NCBI RefSeq assembly: GCF_016862555.1
Contig: NZ_BONE01000017.1
Coordinates: forward strand, 1-64,000
DNA length: 64,000 nt
Direction: 5' to 3'
Source: Asanoa siamensis
GTDB taxonomy: Bacteria > Actinomycetota > Actinomycetes > Mycobacteriales > Micromonosporaceae
Under the pieces are notes generated by a model that was not told where the DNA came from, did not search any database, and saw only the letters and a list, made by a program, of their open reading frames with translations. Each line of letters opens with the position of its first letter. Position 1 is the stretch's first letter. The position numbers and the translations under genes are program-made. Of the stretch, positions 58,345 to 64,000 are shown piece by piece.

Positions 58345-59176
58345 CCTTCCCCGGGCGTCCCGCTCGGCCGCCAAGCACACCGGCCTGATCCTGCTGGGGC
58401 TGGTCATGCTCTACCCGGTGATCTGGATGGTGGTCAGCTCACTGCGGCCGAACAACGAGATCTTCCGGTCACCGGGGCTCGTCCCGGACAGCGTCCAATT
58501 GAGCAACTACGGCGACGGGTGGACCGCGCTCGCCTCGCCGTTCGGCCACTACCTCGTCAACTCGGCGATCGTCGTGCTGGGCTGCGTCATCGGCAACCTG
58601 GTCTCCTGCTCGATGGCGGCGTACGCGTTCGCGAGGCTGGACTTCACGGGCCGGAAGCTGTTCTTCGCCACCATGCTCGGCACCATCATGCTGCCGATCC
58701 ACGTGATCATCGTGCCGCAGTACATCCTGTTCTCCGAGCTCGACTGGATCAACACGTTCCTGCCGCTGATCGTGCCGAAGCTGCTCGCCACCGACGCGTT
58801 CTTCGTGTTCCTCATGGTCCAGTTCATCCGCGGGCTGCCCCGGGAGCTCGACGAGGCCGCCCGCATCGACGGCGCGGGCCACCCCCGCATCTTCCTGCGG
58901 GTGATCCTGCCGCTGATGGTCCCGGCGCTCGCGACCACGACGATCTTCACGTTCATCTGGACCTGGAACGACTTCTTCAGCCAGCTCATCTACCTGACCG
59001 ACCCCGAGATGTACACGGTCCCGGTCGCGCTGCGCTCCTTCGTGGACTCCACGGTCGCCACCTCGTGGGGCGCCATGTTCGCCATGAGCGTGGTCTCGCT
59101 GCTGCCGATCTTCCTCGCGTTCCTCGTCGGCCAGCGGTACCTGGTCAAGGGCATCGCCACCACCGGCATCAAGTAG
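58337..59176 (+). CDS. ABC sugar transporter permease 2 (CUT1, MalG-like)
   Basis: A 279-residue membrane protein with six hydrophobic segments (GLILLGLVMLYPVIWMVVSS first) and the EAA loop ELDEAARIDGAGHPRIFLRV. ATG 58337 lies inside the end of the first permease gene (8-base overlap), so the two halves of the channel are made together. It is the second channel subunit for the sugar taken up by this operon. Confidence 0.92.
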   Translation: MTDLPRASRSAAKHTGLILLGLVMLYPVIWMVVSSLRPNNEIFRSPGLVPDSVQLSNYGDGWTALASPFGHYLVNSAIVVLGCVIGNLVSCSMAAYAFARLDFTGRKLFFATMLGTIMLPIHVIIVPQYILFSELDWINTFLPLIVPKLLATDAFFVFLMVQFIRGLPRELDEAARIDGAGHPRIFLRVILPLMVPALATTTIFTFIWTWNDFFSQLIYLTDPEMYTVPVALRSFVDSTVATSWGAMFAMSVVSLLPIFLAFLVGQRYLVKGIATTGIK

Positions 59177-59212
59177 GACCCACCCCCGCACCCCACACGG
59201 AAGGACATTCTC

Positions 59213-60523
59213 ATGAACGACGGCATGAGCAGGCGCTCCGTGCTCACCCTGGCCCTCGGCGTCGGCGCCGGAGCGGCCCTGGCCGCCTGCGGAAGCGGTG
59301 GCGGCGACGCCGGCGGCGAGATCTCCGCCGAGCCGGTCACCCTGCGCTTCACCTGGTGGGGCTCGGACGCCCGGCACAAGCGCACGCAGCAGGTGATCGA
59401 CCTGTTCACCAAGGCGAACCCGACCATCACCGTCAAGGGCGAGTTCAAGGAGTGGAACGGCTACTGGGACAGCCTCGCCACCACGGTCGCCGCCAACGAC
59501 GCGCCCGACATCATCCAGATGGACGAGCTCTACCTCTCCTCGTACGCCGAACGTGGGGCCCTGCTCGACCTCGGCACGGCCGCCAAGCACCTGAGCACGG
59601 CGGACTTCGAGCCCAGCGCGCTGGACACCGGCAAGGTCGGTGGCAAGCAGTACGCGGTGCCGACCGGCCTGGCCGCGTACGCCATCGTGGTCAACACCGA
59701 CCTGCTCGCGCAGTACAAGGTCGCCCTGCCCGACGACGCCACCTGGACCTGGGACGACCTGAAGACGATCGGCGCCCAGATCTCCAAGGCCAGCGGCGGC
59801 AAGGTCACCGGCGTGCAGTCCTGGGGCTTCGACACGGGTGGCGTCAACATCTGGGCGCGGCAGGCGGGCGCGTCCCTCTACGACGACAAGGGCGACGTCG
59901 CGATCCCGCCAGAGGTGCTGGCCAGCTTCTGGCAGTACCTGCTCGACCTGACCAGGCAGGGCATCACGCCGCCGCCGTCGGTCACGATCGAGCGGGCCGG
60001 TGCGGCCCTCGACCAGTCCGGCACGGCCACCAACACCTCGGTCTTCGGCACCTGGTGGAACACCCAGCTCACCTCGTTGACGGCGGCCAGCGGGCAGAGC
60101 CTCAAGCTGCTGCGGCAGCCGAGCGAGGCGCGGGCCGGCTCCCCCGGCGCCTACTACAAGCCCTCCATGTTCTGGTCGATCTCGGCGCGGTCGCAGCACC
60201 CGGCCGAGGCGGCGCTCTTCGTCAACTTCCTCGCCAACACCACGGAGGCGGGCGACATCCTCCTCACCGACCGTGGCGTGCCGGCGAACACCAAGGTCCG
60301 GTCGGCGATCACACCGAAGCTCACCGACGCCGACAAGGCGGCGGCGGAGTACCTGGGTGCGATCAAGGTCGGCCCGGCGCCGCGGGTCACGCCGAACGGC
60401 GCCAGCGGCATCGAGGCCATCCTCAAGCGCAACACCGAAGGGGTGCTCTTCGAACGACAGACCCCGCAGCAGGCCGCCGCCGCCTTCATCAAGGAGTTGC
60501 AGGCCGAGATCGACGCCGCCTGA
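59213..60523 (+). CDS. ABC sugar-binding lipoprotein
   Basis: A 436-residue extracytoplasmic solute-binding protein of the CUT1 type. It starts with a twin-arginine-like signal (MSRRSVLTLALGVGAGAAL) ending in lipobox LAAC, so it is probably exported by Tat and anchored as a lipoprotein. FTWWGSDARHKRTQQVIDLF and WNGYWDSLATTVAANDAPDI are typical of the family. It binds the imported oligosaccharide, by context probably unsaturated rhamnogalacturonan products. The start ATG has GGAAGG 8 bases upstream. It follows the second permease by 36 bases. Confidence 0.92.
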   Translation: MNDGMSRRSVLTLALGVGAGAALAACGSGGGDAGGEISAEPVTLRFTWWGSDARHKRTQQVIDLFTKANPTITVKGEFKEWNGYWDSLATTVAANDAPDIIQMDELYLSSYAERGALLDLGTAAKHLSTADFEPSALDTGKVGGKQYAVPTGLAAYAIVVNTDLLAQYKVALPDDATWTWDDLKTIGAQISKASGGKVTGVQSWGFDTGGVNIWARQAGASLYDDKGDVAIPPEVLASFWQYLLDLTRQGITPPPSVTIERAGAALDQSGTATNTSVFGTWWNTQLTSLTAASGQSLKLLRQPSEARAGSPGAYYKPSMFWSISARSQHPAEAALFVNFLANTTEAGDILLTDRGVPANTKVRSAITPKLTDADKAAAEYLGAIKVGPAPRVTPNGASGIEAILKRNTEGVLFERQTPQQAAAAFIKELQAEIDAA

Positions 60524-60542
60524 GCCGAGAGGAGACCGTGCG

Positions 60543-62824
60543 ATGAGTACCCGTCCCACCCTGCTGCGCGCCGGCGCGGCCGCGGCCTGCGCCGTGACGC
60601 TGGTCCTCGGCGGACCGGCGCCGGCCGGTGCTTCCGGCGATCGGGCCGGCATCCGGCTGGAGCGCCTCGACCGCGGCCTCGTCGCCGTGCCCACCGCCGA
60701 GGGAGTCTTCCTGAGCTGGCGGCTGCTGCGGCACGAGGCGTCCGGGTCGTCGGCCACCGGGCTGACCGGAGCCGACTTCCACGTGTACCGCGACGGCCGG
60801 CGGGTCGCGACCGTCACCGACAGCACCAACTACCTCGACCGCGATGCGACCGCGTCCGCGTCGTACCGGGTCGCGGCCGTCGTCCGCGGCAGGGAGATCG
60901 ACCGCGGCGCGGCCGTCTCGCCCTAGTCGGCCGGGCACGACGACCTGCCCTTGCGCAAGCCGGCCGACGGCGTCACCCCGGCCGGCGAGACCTACACCTA
61001 CGCGGCGAACGACATGAGCGTGGGCGACGTGGACGGTGACGGCCAGTACGAGTACGTCGTCAAGTGGGACCCGTCGAACTCCAAGGACGTCTCCCAGGTC
61101 GGCTGGACCGGACCGGTCTACATCGACACCTACGAACTCGACGGCACGCTGCGACACCGCATCGACCTGGGCGTCAACATCCGCGCGGGCGCGCACTACA
61201 CGCAGTTCCTGGTCTACGACTTCGACGGTGACGGCCGCGCGGAGATCATGCTCAAGACCGCGCCCGGCACGAAGACCATCCGGTACGGCCGCGACGGCGC
61301 GGTCGCCTCGCAGCGCTTCATCACGATGCCACGCGCCGACGTGCGGGCCGGCTTCGCCCACACCGACGACTACCGGCTCAGCGCCGCGGGCTACTACGAC
61401 CACCTCGTCGAGATGTTCCAGGGTTGGCACCGGCACCCCGAGGTCGTGGCCGGGAACTGGCCGGCCACATTGGAGGAAGCGTTCGGCATCGCGCCCGCCT
61501 ACACCTATCCGCTCAGCCGGGCGGACGCATCGGCGCTGGTGGACCATTTCATGGACGTCTACGCGCCGTCCCGCAGCGCCCGCAACGTCCTGCGGGCCTT
61601 CGAGGGCTTCATCCTCGACGGCCCGGAGTACCTCACCGTCTTCGAGGGCGCGACCGGCCGGGAACTCGAGACGATCCGCTACAAGCCGGGGCGCCACGAC
61701 GACGGGCTGATGTGGGGCGACTACGCGATGGCGCGGATCGAGCCGGGCAACCGGGTCGACCGGTTCCTGGCGGGCGTGGCCTATCTCGACGGTCGCCGGC
61801 CGTCCGCGGTCCTCGCCCGCGGCTACTACACCCGCTCCACCATGGTCGCGTACCGGTGGGACGGCCGCCGGCTCGTCGAGGACTGGTACGTGGACAGCGG
61901 CTGGACGCCGATGACCAACCCGTTCAACGACGCGCCGCACGGGCGCGACGGCACCGACCCGGAGTTCGGCTCGCTGACCACGCAGGGGTTCCACTCGCTC
62001 AGTGCGGCGGACGTGGACGGCGACGGGCGCCAGGAGATCGTGTACGGCGCGGCCACCGTCGACGACGACGGCAGCCTGCTGTACTCGTCGTTCGGTGTGC
62101 TGCCCGAGGGCAGCGCCGCGCCGGGGCAGCGCGTCCGGCTCGGGCACGGCGACGCCATGCACGTCACCGACATCGACCCGGACCGCCCGGGCCTGGAGGT
62201 CTTCACCGTGCACGAGGGCGCCACCTCCGCGCCGTACGGCATGGCGATGCGGGACGCGCGCACCGGCGAGGTGCTGTTCGGCGCGTACTCGGGCCGCGAC
62301 ACCGGGCGCGGGATGATCGGGGACGTGCTGCCGGACGTGCGCGGCATCGAGTCGTGGGCGAGCATGCCCGGCGGGTCCGCGGCCCTCGGCGTGCACACCG
62401 CGACCGGTCAGGTGTGCCCCTCCCCATCCCGGGCACCAACCAGAGCATCCGGTGGGCCGCCGACCTGACCACGCAGATCGTCGACGGGGCCGGCGACGCG
62501 ACCCCGACGATCGACGACCGGCGGCGCGGCGTGCTGTTGACCGCCGAGGGCACGCGCACCAACAACGGCACGAAGGGCAACCCGAGCCTGGTGGCCGACG
62601 TCCTGGGCGACTGGCGCGAGGAGCTGCTGGTGCGCACTGTGGACAGTTCGGCGATCCGGATCCACCTGAGCACCGAGGTGACCGGCCACAAGCTCTACAC
62701 GCTGATGCACGACCCCCAGTACCGGGTCGAGGTGGCGCGGCAGCAGACGACGTACAACCAGCCGTCGTACCCGGGCTTCTACCTCGCCTCGGACACCGAC
62801 TGGGCGCGCGTCCCGCGCGGTTGA
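60543..62824 (+). pseudogene. PL11 rhamnogalacturonan lyase, broken by a stop codon and a frameshift
   Basis: ATG 60543 (AGGAG 8 bases upstream) opens a signal peptide and an Fn3-like start (GIRLERLDRGLVAVPTAEGV), but TAG at 60924-60926 interrupts the frame where PL11 lyases have VxPW..., so a TGG to TAG change is likely. Translation of the same frame continues with RKPADGVTPAGETYTYAAND and DVDGDGQYEYVVKWDPSNSK, the family's calcium/DVDGDG repeats. Near 62411-62420 the register changes and the protein ends in another frame (IPGTNQSIRWAADLTTQIVD ... ASDTDWARVPRG). The intact enzyme would cleave rhamnogalacturonan I by beta-elimination outside the cell. Both lesions could be sequence errors; if real, the operon has lost its lyase. 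Confidence 0.85.
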
Positions 62825-62849
62825 CCACCCGCCAAGGAGGAGCGAGAAC

Positions 62850-64000
62850 GTGTCACACCTTTCGGCCACCTCTCCCCGCACCGCCGTGATCGCCGCCGCC
62901 GTCCTGGTCGCCGGCGCCGTGCTGGCCGGCGCGCCACCAGCCGTCGCGGCCGACGGACACCGTCCGGACGCACCCGCGGGGCTGCTGGTCAACGACCGCG
63001 TGCGTCCGCTCGACGTCGAGGGCACGCCGCGGTTCGGGTGGCTGCCGCGCGACCGCGACCCCGCGGAGGTGCAGACCGCGTACCGCCTCACCGTCACAGG
63101 CCGGGGCGGCGCCCGCGTCTGGGACTCGGGCAAGGTCGCGTCCAGCCAACAGTCCTCCGTCGGCTACGGCGGGCCCGCGCTGCGGTCCGGCACGGCCTAC
63201 AGCTGGACCGTCCGCACCTGGGACCGGTCGGGGCAGGAGTCGCCGGCCGGCCGCGGCGCCTTCGAGACGGGCATCGCCGACAGCGACTGGGAGGGAGCGG
63301 CCTGGATCCGGCGCACCACCGACGACGCCGACGACTACACGCTGGCCCGCACGGAGGTGGCCGTCGGCGCGAGTCCCGTCGTCCGGGCCCGCGCCTACAC
63401 CGCCGCCGATCACACCTACGAGCTCTTCGTCAACGGCCGGCGGGCGGACCGGGGCACCTCGTTCGGCTACCCCGGCGAGGACTACTACCAGGCCGCCGAC
63501 GTCACCGACCTGGTGACCGCGGGTGGTCCGCTGACCCTCGGCGTGCGCTACCACTGGTACGGCAGCGGGCAGGGCCGGCCGGCCGGCGCCCGCGGCCTGC
63601 TGCTGAAGCTCGTCGTCGAGCACGCCGACGGGTCCCGCGAGGTCGTCGCGACCGACGGCTCCTGGCGGGTCACCCGCGACACGCAGTTCCCCAACGGCTC
63701 GCCGCGCCGCAACGGGGAGGGCGACCGGATCGAGCGGCAGGACGCGCGCACGGAGGTGACCGGCTGGACGACAGCCGGGTACGACGACAGCGCCGCGCCC
63801 TGGACAGCGGCGGAGGTCGTCGGCGCCCGCCCGGTCGCGCCGTACACCCATCTGATCGGGCAGGAGACCCGGCTGGTCGAGACGGTCGCGGCGCCCGTGG
63901 CACTGACCAGGGCCGACGACGGCACCGTCGTGGCCGACTTCGGCGTCGTCATCCCGGCCCGACCCGCGGTCCGGTTCGACGACGGAATCGCCGGCCGCAC
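62850..64000 (+). CDS. GH78 alpha-L-rhamnosidase, 3' partial
   Basis: The frame from GTG 62850 (GGAGG about 11 bases upstream) stays open to the window end, 383 codons. A signal peptide (AVIAAAVLVAGAVLAGAPPA, cleavage after VAA) is followed by the N-terminal GH78 domains: an Fn3-like part (FGWLPRDRDPAEVQTAYRLT) and the rhamnosidase N domain (ARAYTAADHTYELFVNGRRA, then FGYPGEDYYQAADVTDLV). The catalytic (alpha/alpha)6 domain would follow beyond the window. It removes terminal rhamnose from rhamnogalacturonan fragments outside the cell, working with the lyase and importer of this operon. Confidence 0.88.
   Translation, partial: MSHLSATSPRTAVIAAAVLVAGAVLAGAPPAVAADGHRPDAPAGLLVNDRVRPLDVEGTPRFGWLPRDRDPAEVQTAYRLTVTGRGGARVWDSGKVASSQQSSVGYGGPALRSGTAYSWTVRTWDRSGQESPAGRGAFETGIADSDWEGAAWIRRTTDDADDYTLARTEVAVGASPVVRARAYTAADHTYELFVNGRRADRGTSFGYPGEDYYQAADVTDLVTAGGPLTLGVRYHWYGSGQGRPAGARGLLLKLVVEHADGSREVVATDGSWRVTRDTQFPNGSPRRNGEGDRIERQDARTEVTGWTTAGYDDSAAPWTAAEVVGARPVAPYTHLIGQETRLVETVAAPVALTRADDGTVVADFGVVIPARPAVRFDDGIAGR

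Overview
The window is very GC-rich (clearly around 70 percent or more, not computed), with many GTG starts, 4-base ATGA/GTGA gene overlaps, Shine-Dalgarno sites of the GGAGG type, large secreted hydrolases and a LAL-type LuxR regulator. This points to a filamentous actinomycete, and the gene types suggest a Micromonosporaceae-like chromosome. That assignment is inference. I see no rRNA, tRNA, CRISPR array, insertion sequence or replication origin.

Layout. 1-1270: the 3' part of an AIPR-type phage-resistance gene. 1361-9652 (minus): an operon with a ROK regulator, an ABC importer (binding protein, ATPase, fused double permease), a creatininase-family amidohydrolase, an argininosuccinate-lyase-like enzyme and a ROK kinase, which looks like an uncharacterised catabolic pathway. 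10120-23383: a secreted PIG-L deacetylase, a divergent TetR/MFS pair, a serine hydrolase, a secreted metalloprotease, a TIGR03086-type protein, a GH19 chitinase and an MFS permease. 23854-29081: a Pls-like single-module NRPS translationally coupled to an M1 aminopeptidase. Its adenylation pocket reads as a lysine code, so this is a candidate epsilon-poly-lysine-type locus. 29334-32599: two tandem ABC-F proteins behind a possible leader peptide and attenuator.

32603-53521 is the most unusual part. It is an island of about 21 kb with a class III cyclase-like protein next to a CRP-like regulator, two paralogous proteins with a sigma-region-2-like patch, a small protein resembling only their C-terminal domain, a LAL regulator, a caspase-like protease, a 74-residue companion, a TPR-CHAT protease, a second CHAT protein that has lost both catalytic residues, and a third TPR-CHAT protease whose frame is interrupted. 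A 19-bp sequence (consensus CTGTCCGTCAGAAACGGGC) sits directly against the start codon of several effector genes, which suggests one dedicated regulon with leaderless or near-leaderless transcripts. I read the island as a multi-protease conflict or programmed-death system with its own signalling and transcription factors.

53526-57155: an MFS transporter and a secreted Xaa-Pro dipeptidyl-peptidase. 57448-64000: a rhamnogalacturonan (pectin) utilisation operon with two sugar ABC permeases, a binding lipoprotein, a PL11 rhamnogalacturonan lyase broken by a stop codon and a frameshift, and the 5' part of a GH78 alpha-L-rhamnosidase cut by the window end. Palindromic LacI-type sites lie in front of it.
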